Shown piece after piece: positions 52,765 to 63,551 of a stretch of 64,000 nucleotides of DNA. The stretch is from Phymatolithon calcareum (Eukaryota; Rhodophyta; Florideophyceae; Hapalidiales). Under the pieces are notes generated by a model. The model saw only the letters and a list, made by a program, of their open reading frames with translations. It did no database searches and was not told the DNA's origin. Within the stretch, counting starts at the first letter, position 1. Every line of letters begins with the position of its first letter. The translations under genes and the position numbers were made by a program. Location: NCBI GenBank assembly GCA_977006965.1, contig OZ345353.1:1426001-1490000 (forward strand), in the 5' to 3' direction.

Positions 52765-54197
52765 TCAGCGCATGTACGATTAAAGGCTGTGATGTAGCAG
52801 CGGACGGTAAGGAGTTGGAGGGCGGTGACACGGAAGACGTCAACCTTCTGCAGCAGTGGCGGTGGTGAGCATGGGGGGAGGAACTCTGCGGTGTGAGTTG
52901 GTCCCAGGAGTGCGACAGCGGTTGAAATTGGAGTTTGGGGAGCATCATGATAAGAGGGCGAGCAGGGCGTTGTACAGGGCGGTTGCAGAGCCGGTCTCGC
53001 GGCCGGCCCGAGTCACAAGACGCGATGGAACCGAGATTTATGCAAATATTTCTTGGCTTAGCGGCGACGACTTGAATCACATTGACGTTACGAGTTGTGA
53101 TAGATTCGCTTTTCTTGGCCGAATCCCGCCCAAGGCCCAATCACATTGTGCTTCGTAATCTTTGCTTTCCGGCTCGCCGCTCTTCGCCATCATGATGAAT
53201 CAGACTAAGGACGTATCAAATTTTTGCATAGCCCCGTACACATTTTGCCATCCGACGGTGCTTGCACTCAAGAATTCTCCGTGCAATTACCTCGTATCAG
53301 CCCCTGTACTGCACTGATCCATCCTTCCAGTCCACAGAAAAAAAGATGATAAGAAGCGATGGATATGACCATCATGATCATGATCATGATGGCGATGATC
53401 GCCTGTACGAACTCGTGCTAACGAGCATTGACCACTTCAACAGATTAAATGACGTCTGCAGCGCGAACACCACAGAACCCACACCACAGGCGTCATCAAG
53501 GCTCAAAAATGGGGCACCACATGCACATCATGATGTTGACATAAATTTCAGTAGCCCAGCGCAAGTAACCTCGGAAACATGAGTAGATAAATACTACATG
53601 TTGCGGTTTCTTCGGACGTACTTCATACAGAAGAATATGGGCATCGCCGCTCCGGCGATAGACGTGCCTCTAGAACGCACCAAGTCAACCCACATTCACT
53701 GCCTTTTGTACCCCTTTTTGCATCTCGTCCACTTCACAATTCAGTCCAGTTCAATTGTCATGCAACACGACGCCTTCACAGTGCAATTCCACTGTAGCTT
53801 TTTCTCCCAAATTGTGAAATCTTCAAAATGAGTGCTGCTCATCAATTACAAGAACGACTCTTTCATCAGCATCTGATGCGTTTCTCACGCAGGAGAGAGG
53901 ATCACGGCCTTCTGCACATGTCCTGTACCGCCGGCGCCAATTGCTCTCAAATTGCCAAGGATAATGCGCAAACAAAGGAGAGAATGAGGTCGGCTGTCGC
54001 TCCTTTCTCAGAGCCACCTCAAAAACGATTCACACAGAACTGCGAGTGATGACAACACTGCATCCACCAGCCTGATTCAAGCGAGAACAAAGATTCGCCT
54101 TATTACCACAATTATCACCATTCAAGCAAACAATTGCAAAATGATATCCGAACGTTCGCTGCACAACCCGCATTCTCTGTCGCATTCCTTCACCATG
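52765..54197. other. Spacer segment with short frames, copy IV
   Basis: Equivalent to 40640-42072, with the Asp/His-rich frame near 53346-53582 and two short unrecognised frames. The repeated CATCATGAT at 52943 and 53370 marks the ends of the piece deleted in copy V. Confidence 0.3.
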
Positions 54198-54557
54198 TTA
54201 TGCAATACTATTGTACGCATGATGAATGATTTCCAGAAGCCGCTCCCTCCGCACCCGGTCTTCCGTCAGCAAAAACTCGTCATTCTGCGGCACATAAACC
54301 TGCTCCACGCGACACTGACCATCGTCAAAATATGGATCATCCGATAAAACCAACGCCGCCGCTGAAGCCCCGTGTAGTCTCGGTGACGCCGGTACGGGCA
54401 TGAACCGCCCTCTCTCGCAAAACATTCCACCCTCGATACTCCCCAACATCAGCCCCGCGTGCCGCGATGACGGCGCCTGTCCGTTCTTAACCACTGCTCG
54501 TCCGAACGGTACCGCGACAGCCAATAGCGCTGCCACGGGCCCCGCCCCGACCGCCAA
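54198..54557 (-). CDS. Unrecognised 119-codon frame, copy IV
   Basis: Open as in the other copies; only the N-terminal third and a Gly/Arg-Glu change (CERGRF for CEGERF) differ. A possible upstream arginine-rich exon starts at 54769. The 5' side is now separated from its old upstream region by the piggyBac insertion at 54820. Confidence 0.4.
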   Translation of the reverse strand: MAVGAGPVAALLAVAVPFGRAVVKNGQAPSSRHAGLMLGSIEGGMFCERGRFMPVPASPRLHGASAAALVLSDDPYFDDGQCRVEQVYVPQNDEFLLTEDRVRRERLLEIIHHAYNSIA

Positions 54558-54819
54558 GAGAGCGAGAGAAAAAATGTGTAGTCGAGAAGACCGGCACGGC
54601 TAGCCTGCTGAGGACTTGGAAAAACTGGTAGCACCCAAGCCAGAGTGCGCGCACGCAGCCGATGCAGACTCATGCCCGGCCCCATGCCCGGTCTTAAGCG
54701 CTGTCGCGCTCGGAGGACGGATGTTCGCCGTGCGGACAGAGCAGATGTTGCGAGGAAAGCCGTCGGCATCGAGGGGTGGAGAAGCTAAGCGCTGTGCAGT
54801 CTACATACATGAGCTCTAG

Positions 54820-57402
54820 TGTCTAGTTTACTAACCACCTCAATTGAGGATAAATCCCTCAATTGAGGGGCTTTTTGAAAGCTCAAAAAAGTATGTACAA
54901 AGAATGCGAAACAGAAAGTTCGCGCCAACTTTGGGAAGGCGGGCTTGTGTTCTGCCTGAGGAGTACCCAAACTACGGCCTTAAATGGGCGTCGTTCGGCG
55001 GTAGGAACGAAATTACAATTTTCAGTTAGAAGAAGCGGACCTGCCATGTCACGAGAAAAAGATCCGCGCCGAGTGGTCGGCGCGTCCGTACACACTAAGG
55101 CAACATCAGTGACCAGTCTCGCAGAGTGTTGCAGGCTCTATGGAGCCTTTTCCAAGTCAAAAAAGGTGAACGACACAGTTCTGGAGGTACTATTGAATGA
55201 AATCAATGGGCGCGCAAGCACATCGCTTCGCGTGAAATGGGTCCTAGTTCAGAAACCGACTGAGAAAACTAAGATTAAGACACTCAAGATTGTTAACATC
55301 AAGGCAGGAAAGGTTGACGAAGGTTCTCCGTCCTCTCGAATGCTTGTATCAAGTCCCAGCACGCAGAACTCTGCACCACAAAATCCGGCTTACAGTACTC
55401 GTGGTCGTCCGTCTTCTTCGCCAAATGCCAGTTTATTGTCCCCAGTCGCAACCACAAGCTCTCCAAAACGGCACACAAGCTTCGATACAACCCTCAGAAG
55501 CTATGGACGCCCTATACCAGGCACTCTCGCCTACGCCATGCAAGGCTCTTGGGACCAGGTGTCGCAAGAGGAAGTAGATGTCATCACATCGGACCGAGAA
55601 CCCAACGATATTGCTCATGGGGTGCCATGGTACGAGCGACAAGTTCTATGCCCGATTGGAGGACGAATTCCACGTCAGTTCTGGACAGTTCGCACTCCAC
55701 ATGGAGATTTTATATCGGAAAATGGTGGTATTGGGCATCACGCGCCCTATGATTGCTTTATGACCATGTTTCCGCAAGGTCACCTTCGAAAAATAGCAGC
55801 ATGGACGTCCGCGAAGCTGAAATGAATCGCGCGAAAAGAGACTACGGTCACAGAGCTGATTAAGTTTTTCGGAATCCTCGTCCTCATGACAAGATTTGAG
55901 TTCAGCGCTAAGACAGATCTATGGCAGACTGCCAGGCAGAACAAATACATTCCGGCTCCTTGTTTTTCAAACACTGGGATGTCAAGAGACAGGTTCACCG
56001 CATACCTTCGGTGCGTTACATTCAGCATACAACCTAGTGAAAGAGGCAGCATGTCTTCTGCGCAGTACCGCTGGGCGCTCGTTCAAGATTTTGTCGATGC
56101 CATAAACGAGCACCGAAAGCGCAATGTATCGCCGTCGGACCTCATTTGCGTTGATGAGTCCATATCTCGCTGGTATGGCAACGGAGGTCATTGGCTTGAT
56201 GTCGGACTACCTCAGTACATTGCGATTAACCGTAAGCCTGAGAACGGTTGCGAGATACAGAACTCTGCATGTGGAAGAAGTGGGATAATGCTGCATCTCG
56301 AGCTCGTTAAAACCGCAGAAGACGAGAAGAAAAAGGATTTCGAAGGCGAAATAGCCCATGGTACAGCAGTTTTACGCCGTCTTGTTGCCGCATACTCTGG
56401 CACAAGGCGCATTGTCTGCGCGGATTCTTACTTTGCGAGTGTTGAATCTGCAGAGATGCTTCTTCGTTTGGGCCTAAAATTCGTTGGAGTCATCAAAACG
56501 GCGACTAAGAAGTATCCTATGGACTACCTATCAAGAATTGAGATTTCAGAAAGAGGTCAATGTGTTTCTCTCGTTCGAAAATCCTTGAACGGTGAGCCGT
56601 TAATGATGGCGGCTCTTTGGGTTGACCGGGATCGCCGCTATTTTATTTCGACTACCTCTACGACACTGGAAGGCAAACCGCACTCTCGTGTGCGTTGGCG
56701 TCAGCTTGAAGAAGGACCGTCTCGTGTTGAGCTGTCCGTGCCCCAGCCCGAGGTATGCGAGACGTACTACTCTGCGTGTGCGCAAATCGACAAGCACAAT
56801 CGGTGCCGCCAAGAGAGTTTGGATCTTGAGAAGAAAGTCAACACCCTGGACTGGTCGGTCCGCGTTAACACATCTCTTTTGGCGATTTGTGTGGCTGACA
56901 GCTGGCTTTTATTCGCCGGTGCGCATGCAGAGTATCAGGATCACATGGCGCAACGAAGGTATTATGAAGTGCTGGCCGAGCAACTCATCGATAACTCGTT
57001 CGATTCGCGTAATACTCGTCGCCGCTCAACCACTCCTGAACGTACTTTTGTCTCCGGGAGCGGTGTTGGAACCCACTTAACCCCCACGAGAAAGAAAAGG
57101 AAGACTGCGGCTGGCATGATGACTAATTTTGCTTCGCAAAAGAACTGCAGGGTCTGCAAAGTCAAGAAGACAACGCTGGTGTGCTCATCATGTAACAGGC
57201 TAGATGGTGCCGCAATATTCATTTACGGCACGTCTACTGGCAGGAATTTCTTCGCGAAGCATGTGGAAGACATCCATGAGATTGACGCTTTTGATGTGCC
57301 CGATAGTGAGTAGCTTTCATGCGCAAAAATTAAATGATTTTCGTTACCTCAATTGAGGGAAAAGTGCCCCTCAATTGAGGAAAAATTTCAGTAAACTAGA
57401 CA
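54820..57402 (+). mobile_element. Nearly intact piggyBac-type transposon with CTAG target duplication
   Basis: 2583 bp with perfect 13-bp TIRs (TGTCTAGTTTACT at 54820-54832, complement at 57390-57402). CTAG flanks both sides (54816-54819, 57403-57406). The empty site in copy V (GAGCTCTAGTAGTGTCC, 63535-63551) has a single CTAG, which proves the duplication. Subterminal palindromes CCTCAATTGAGG lie at 54838, 54857, 57347 and 57369. Only one stop interrupts the transposase. Confidence 0.93.
54893..57313 (+). pseudogene. piggyBac transposase, single in-frame TGA
   Basis: One frame from the ATG at 54893 to TAG at 57311-57313, about 806 codons, broken only by TGA at 55823-55825. The decayed relative at 1479-3419 has CGA at this codon, so this is a CpG to TpG change. 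N-terminal part is basic with a Ser/Thr-rich linker. The DDE_Tnp_1_7 catalytic core follows the stop: first Asp in LICVDESISRWYG (56153-56155), second in IVCADSYFAS (56423-56425), third in CAQIDKHNR (56789-56791). The end has a cysteine-rich zinc motif (CRVCKVKKTTLVCSSC), as in piggyBac. The downstream frame, with its own ATG at 55886, keeps all catalytic residues. Confidence 0.9.
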
Positions 57403-57410
57403 CTAGTAGT

Positions 57411-58618
57411 GTCCATACATTCTCACGGGAAGAAAGTGCTGAAAACTTATTTTTTACTTATTTTCAACAAATTGCTGTAAAGAATCAAAAAGCCATCGAA
57501 GGTGTTCACTTAGAATTCCCATGTCGACTGTTGTAAAATTGAGCTCCTTAAAAGGCCTTGCTATTTTTGTCCAAAGAAATGCCGATTCTGTCGGTACCGT
57601 TAACGACAGTAGACGCTCGAAGAACAATGCGTCCTAGTCCACACCCCTTTTGCAGCTAATTTGCTCATTCAATGATGTGTATTCTGCGAGGATGTATCTT
57701 TTCAGAATTGTCGATACTGTAGAGTTGTTCTGCTGAGAAATATTCGTACAATCAATGAAATGATCTACCGGATCGCGGGGGAAACTATAGTTTCGAAAAT
57801 TCTCATCGATTGCGGGAAGTGTTACTCCGTCTGAGTCGAGGACTGCCTGCTGAACTGGTCATCTGACGGATTAAATACGATACCTCCAGCGACCATAAAC
57901 TTCGGTTTGCAAAGCTATTCGAATGTACCACAATCAGGGCCGTCGTCGATAGATGTGCTCACCCCGTAAGCTCTGATTGCTGTACCACGGCAGTGCTGTT
58001 CGTAAACTGGGCCATTGTGTTGTTCGTTCGTGCGATACTTGGATTGCTTACATTAGTCGGCGATAGCTTTATCAGAAGTCAATAGCCACCGTGAGTCTCG
58101 AAGGCAGAGCCGCATATCCCATGGAAAATGTAATGGTCTTGCACTCTTGGACTAAACTTGATTATTTTGCTTTCGTTGCAAGATCAAGCAATACAATAAA
58201 GTGATCCAAGGGGACATCACCGTCATGTGGAGCACTCCAGCGCAACTTACGTCAATCAGGAATCTGCTGTAGTTTGTCAGGTATGTTTCAAGATTTGAAG
58301 TCGCCTTGAATGCAACCAGCAATGTAGTCGGAATGTTTCCTTACGTGGCCAAGATGATATCGCACCCGCGCTTTGCAGCGCCCACCACCGGTCATCGCAC
58401 GCAGCTCATTATCTCCATCAGATGCGATTTTAATGTACTCTACTCCTGTCATCATCCAATTTCGTAGGTCTAGACCTGACGCGAGGTCGAGCGAGAATAC
58501 TTCAGGTCTACATCATTTAATGATATCACTGCTCCGTACTGTTGCACTCTCAGGGTCGGCAAGATAGTCCGCATTCGCTCTCTCCCCAATTGTGGGTTTC
58601 TTGAGATGCGATTAATAC
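57411..58618. other. End segment of spacer unit IV
   Basis: Equivalent to 27150-28373; no gene recognised. Confidence 0.35.
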
Positions 58619-59522
58619 GTGTGTGGGAGACCCATGAGCACAAATTCAAGCTTTGGGATACATTACGGGGGCATTCTGGTATTGTCTCTTCGGTTGCGTT
58701 ATCTTCGAAAGGTGGCTTCCTGGTGTCTGGTTCCCATGACGGCAAGATTTTGCTGTGGAGAAGAGCTGGGACCAATTTTGTGAAAAAGGAAGTTTATTCT
58801 GGATCATCCATTAATGGCGTCGCGTTGAGCGTAGATGGCTGCAAAATGGTGGCAGCTGAACATGATTCCAGCTTTACAAGATGCTGGGATATTATCTCGC
58901 CTACACCGGGAAGCGAATCAGAAGGAAACACCACTTTGTCGCATTCTGATATCCATTCTTGGCGATTTGAAGAATTGTGGAATAGCAAGGTAGTAGAAGG
59001 CGGGTCTGTTGTTGTGTCTCCCGACGGAAGGTTTGTTATTTGTGGATGTCGTATTGGTGTGGAGGCCGCAAGTGTATATTTCGATCTTACGCTGTGCCTA
59101 TGGGATTATGAGTCTGCAATTAAATCGCAAGCTCCTTCAAACGCACAGAGTCCGTCAGATGTCGACGGCGGGAACGACGACGATGTACAGGTTCGTTTGC
59201 TTCAATCATGGATTGAAGAGGGATCAAAATCGGGGCATGAAGTCAACTGCAGTCCGTCGACCATTTGCCAAGTGAAAAAATTTGGAATGAAGGGAAGGAT
59301 TATATTTGCAATGCCTTAGATGGGTCCTCGAATAGGGTCGTGCTCACCACGATGATTGCGCCGTTTCCGATGGACACTTGGAAGCTGAAATACGACGAGA
59401 ATACCGGAACTTTTGAGGGACGAATCACCACTGGTGCACCCAAAATTCAGTTCATTTGTGTTCAGTCGAAAGGTACAAGTGTATTTGACGTCATTAAGCG
59501 CGGCCATTTACAAAGCAGTTAA
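58619..59522 (+). pseudogene. WD40-only 3' fragment of STAND gene, copy V
   Basis: Same 5' breakpoint as copies II and IV. A deletion of roughly 95-100 bp joins GGTGTGGAG to GCCGCAAGTG at about 59063. One A is lost near 59277 (GTGAAAAAATTTGG), so the last third is in another frame and ends at 59522. Confidence 0.85.
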
Positions 59523-60123
59523 CTGATGCTTTGTAATTTACAGCAAGCAGACAGCGGCGAGCAGAACACGAGCGATTTTTCGTTCGTTATCACTCTGCGC
59601 AAAGACGATTTGTACGGCATCGATGTCGAAGACAAGTGCCCCCAAAACCGAGGGACTTCTGGAAGAATGTTGATTATTTTTAGAGTTGATTAAAATTTGA
59701 AGCTCACTCCGTGACTCTTGCCGAGCACGGGAGTGCAGCCGTACACAGCCCTGCTGTGAAGTTCGATATGAGATCGATGTCATCGGGTTGTTCTGAGCGC
59801 CGGGGGAGCGCGGACCTGCGGCTAGAAGAACGGTCTGGCTTTGGTTTCTATTTTTCTGATTTTAGAAATGGCAAAGCCATCATCGTCATCATGACGATGA
59901 CTGAGGCCCGGTCAGAAAAAATCAGATTCGCGCTTCAAATCCTTGGCTTTGTTGCCGAAAAAATTATGATAAACACCTCCCAAGACATTGCACAAAAGCC
60001 CACACCCACGGCACACCTGCACTTCACTGCCAAAGCAGACATCCACACCGCCGCTCTACTTTCGTTCTCTCATCTACGGACGGAACTTGCGCTCGGCGCT
60101 GGCAGTCATTCTGGACAGTAGTA

Positions 60124-60451
60124 ATGTCTGCAAATCAGATTCAGTACTCCGAGAAGTACTACGACTCGATCTTCGAGTACCGGTAAGCACCATTCTGCCA
60201 CTGCAAAACCAGTCGTGACCATTCCTGTGCTCTTTGTCCTGACTTTTTCTTCTCTTTTGTCTTTTCTCCGTTCGCAGTCATGTGATTCTTCCTCAGGACG
60301 TCGCCAAGCACGTACCAAAGGGTCAGCTCCTTAGCGAAAATGAGTGGCGCTCTCTCGGCGTTCAGCAGAGCCGCGGTTGGGTTACTACGCCATCCATAGG
60401 CCGGAACCTCACATTCTGCTTTTCCGCCGAGAGAAGAACGGCAACTACTGA
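60124..60451 (+). pseudogene. CKS1: CKS1 pseudogene, copy V (least damaged)
   Basis: Exon 1 (60124-60182) is intact, with SIFEYR across the splice. Donor GTAAGC and acceptor TTCGCAG are intact. Exon 2 (60278-60451) keeps [15 protein letters not shown] and the conserved [14 protein letters not shown], then has the single-base loss shared with I and IV, so the last ~20 residues are replaced. The shifted frame continues past the old stop to 60512. The lost part includes residues that form the C-terminal beta strand used for CDK binding and strand exchange, so function is unlikely. Confidence 0.92.
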
Positions 60452-60720
60452 TCCTTTCAACCACTTCACGTGCGTCTCTTGTTTCGCTCTCGAGTTGGGG
60501 CGGCACACTTGACGCTATTCGTGAAATAGTGCAATCGCGTCGCGGCGGCTTTGACCCTTTGAGCTAGTTGCATGTGTTGTGCTTTGTGTTGCAGGGAGAC
60601 GCTTATCTACTCTAGCCATGGATAATGTAATTTGGTTTGTAATAACTCTGCTGAACGTCGCTCTGCTTACCCTCCAACTCAACATTCACACACCAATCCA
60701 TAACTCCCAGGCACCACTGC

Positions 60721-61859
60721 TTACAAAGACGCTCTGCCGTCGGATCGATTCCGCGGGCTGATATCTCGCACAAACACAGACTCGGCTCGCGATGCAACAG
60801 AATGGAGCGCTTCTCCAGATCTCAAATCCGCCAATGTACCACACTGCCATTTCCCTGGTGACACTTCATCACCAGTGTCGTACGCAAAGTGGTGCAACCC
60901 ACTCGGCAGCTCCGGGTTATTTCCGTACTCTCGTCTGACTCTCGCTTCTTCCGTTTCCGCAACCACAACGCGATAATTCCCACACCGAACAGCGCCACAA
61001 ATACTATCAGCCCGATGGCGAGCGCAAGCTCCGTCTTCGATGTGCGCGACGATTTTTGCAGTACCATGCTGGAGGCACGCACCTCCTCGCCGCAGTTCCG
61101 GTACTGCGCGCACACCAAGCGGCCTGTCGCAGCCGCGAAGTGGAGGTAGTATATGAGTAATTCTGGACGGGTCACTGCAGTGCCACTACGATGGGTGAAG
61201 GAGATAGCGGAGCGGTTCTGGATCGCGAGTGTGCCATTAAATAAAGGCAGTTTATGAACGCGAAACTACGCGAGATTAGCCGTGGAGACGTCCGGGAAGT
61301 AGAATTGGACGGAGACTGTGTCTATTCGACTGACAGATAAACCGCCCGGGCGCCAGATGACGATTCGGTTACGTGACTGCGCGGGATCGCGTTGGAAGAC
61401 TTTGTCAGTAGAGCAGAATAGCCAGCCCAAGATGCCGTTGTCGATCACATATTCCAGCACAAAGGTTGAAGTAGTGGTGGCGACAATGGGCTGGAATTCG
61501 ATATCGACGGTGAGTTTGTCTTTGGATTGCTTGTCAAGGCTGGGAATTTTGAATCGGGAGTTGTTGAGCACTTATGTGATTGAAACGTCACGGATGGTTT
61601 GAGTCGATTGCTTGATCAGCACGCGATGCAATTGCGAGACCGTCCAGGGTGGGCGAAAATATTCCGTTACTTTCGTGATGCAGGAGGATGTGATGGTGAC
61701 GTTTGCCGATAGCGACCATCAGAATGGAGGCGTGAGTGAAGTGTGTGAACCTGAAGGGAAGACACAAGGCCTTTGTTTTCGGATCGTGTCCACAGGTTCA
61801 GATGCAGCGTTTCCAGCGCTCATAAATACCAGTAGACTTGCAAAGAAGGCGTTTCGCAT
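60721..61859 (-). pseudogene. Type I membrane-protein pseudogene, copy V
   Basis: Same layout as the other copies, start at 61859. It keeps the two shared stops. A one-base loss near 60920 (GGGTTATTTCC versus GGGTTAATTTCC) shifts the frame in the cytoplasmic tail. Confidence 0.6.
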
Positions 61860-62921
61860 GATGGCCAAACCGTGTCGGTGAGCGAGGTAGCGTGAAGGAG
61901 GCTGCACGGCACGCATATCAGCGCATGTACGATTAAAGGCTGTGATTTAGCAGCGGACGGTAAGGAGTTGGAGGGCGGTGACACGGAAGACGTCAACTTT
62001 CTGCAGCAGTGGCGGTGGTGAGCATGGGGGGAGGAACTCTGCGGTGTGAGTTGGTCCCAGGAGTGCGACAACGGTTGAAATTGGAGTTAGGGGAGCATCA
62101 TGATGATGATCATGATGGCGATGATCGCCTGTACGAACTCGTGCTAACGAGCATTGACCACTTCAACAGATTAAATGACGTCTGCAGCGCGAACACCACA
62201 GAACCCACACCACAGGCGTCATCAAGGCTCAAAAATGGGGCACCACATGCACATCATGATGTTGACATAAATTTCAGTAGCCCAGCGCAAGTAACCTCGG
62301 AAACATGAGTAGATAAATACTACATGTTGCGGTTTCTTCGGACGTACTTCATACAGAAGAATATGGGCATCGCCGCTCCGGCGATAGACGTGCCTCTAGA
62401 ACGCACCAAGTCAACCCACATTCACTGCCTTTTGTACCCCTTTTTGCATCTCGTCCGCTCCACAATTCAGTCCAGTTCAATTGTCATGCAACACGACGCC
62501 TTCACAGTGCAATTCCACTTTAGCTTTTTCTCCCAAACTGTGAAATCTTCAAAATGAGTGCTGCTCATCAATTACAAGACCCACTCTTTCATCAGCATCT
62601 CATGCGTTTCTCACGCAGGAGAGGATCACGGCCTTCTGCACATGCCCTGTACCGCCGGCGCCAATTGTTCTCAAATTGCCAAGGATAATGAGCAAACAAA
62701 AGAAAGAATGAGGTCAGCGGTCGCTCCTTTCTCAGAGCCACCTCAAAAACGATTCACAAAGAACTGCGAGTGATGACAACACTGCATCCACCAGCCTGAT
62801 TCAAGCGAGAACAAAGATTCGCCTTATTACCACAATTATCATCATTCAAGCAAACAATTGCAAGATGATATCCGAACGTTCGCTGCACAATCCGCATTCT
62901 CTGTCGCATTCCTTCACCACG
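61860..62921. other. Spacer segment with short frames, copy V (deleted)
   Basis: Shorter than in the other copies because of the deletion at 62096-62104. The 73-codon frame (near 62554) has a two-base loss (CAGGAGAGGATC versus CAGGAGAGAGGATC). This argues against a conserved protein there. Confidence 0.35.
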
Positions 62922-63281
62922 TTATGCAATACTATTGTACGCATGATGAATGATTTCCAGAAGCCGCTCCCTCCGCACCCGGTCTTCCGTCAGCAAAAAC
63001 TCGTCATTCTGCGGCACATAAACCTGCTCCACGCGACACTGACCATCGTCAAAATATGGATCATCCGATAAAACCAACGCCGTCGCTGAAGCCCCGTGTA
63101 GTCTCGGTGACGCCGGTACGGGCATGAACCGCTCTCCCTCGCAAAACATTCCACCCTCGATACTCCCCAACATCAGCGCCGCGTGCCGCGATGATGGCAC
63201 CTGTCCGTTCTTAACCACTGCTCGTCCGAACGGTACCGCGACAGCCAATAGCGCTGCCACGGGCCCCGCCCCGACCGCCAA
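62922..63281 (-). CDS. Unrecognised 119-codon frame, copy V
   Basis: Open like the others; possible arginine-rich upstream exon from 63493. The conserved end (DDPYFDDGQ to HHAYNSIA) is unchanged. Function unknown. Confidence 0.4.
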   Translation of the reverse strand: MAVGAGPVAALLAVAVPFGRAVVKNGQVPSSRHAALMLGSIEGGMFCEGERFMPVPASPRLHGASATALVLSDDPYFDDGQCRVEQVYVPQNDEFLLTEDRVRRERLLEIIHHAYNSIA

Positions 63282-63534
63282 GAGAGCGAGAGAAAAAATG
63301 TGTAGTCGAGAAGACCGGCACGGCTAGCCTGCTGAGGACTTGGAAAAACTGGTAGCACCCAAGCCAGAGTGCGCGCACGCAGCCGATGCAGACTCATGCC
63401 CGGCCCCATGCCCGGTCTTAAGCGCTGTCGCGCTCGGAGGACGGATGTTCGCCGTGCGGACAGAGCAGATGTTGCGAGGAAAGCCGTCGGCATCGAGGGG
63501 TGGAGAAGCTAAGCGTTGTGCAGTCTACATACAT

Positions 63535-63551
63535 GAGCTCTAGTAGTGTCC
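63535..63551. other. Empty piggyBac target site
   Basis: GAGCTCTAGTAGTGTCC with a single CTAG is the unoccupied counterpart of the insertion at 54816-57406. Confidence 0.85.

Larger units (their letters stand above)
43910..58618 (+). repeat. Segmental duplication unit IV (WD40 end + spacer type A, two insertions)
   Basis: Total 14709 bp. Removing the copia element with one target repeat (4846 bp) and the piggyBac element with one target repeat (2587 bp) leaves 7276 bp, close to unit I. It shares the type A segment upstream of CKS1 and the 249-bp segment absent from type B. Confidence 0.88.
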
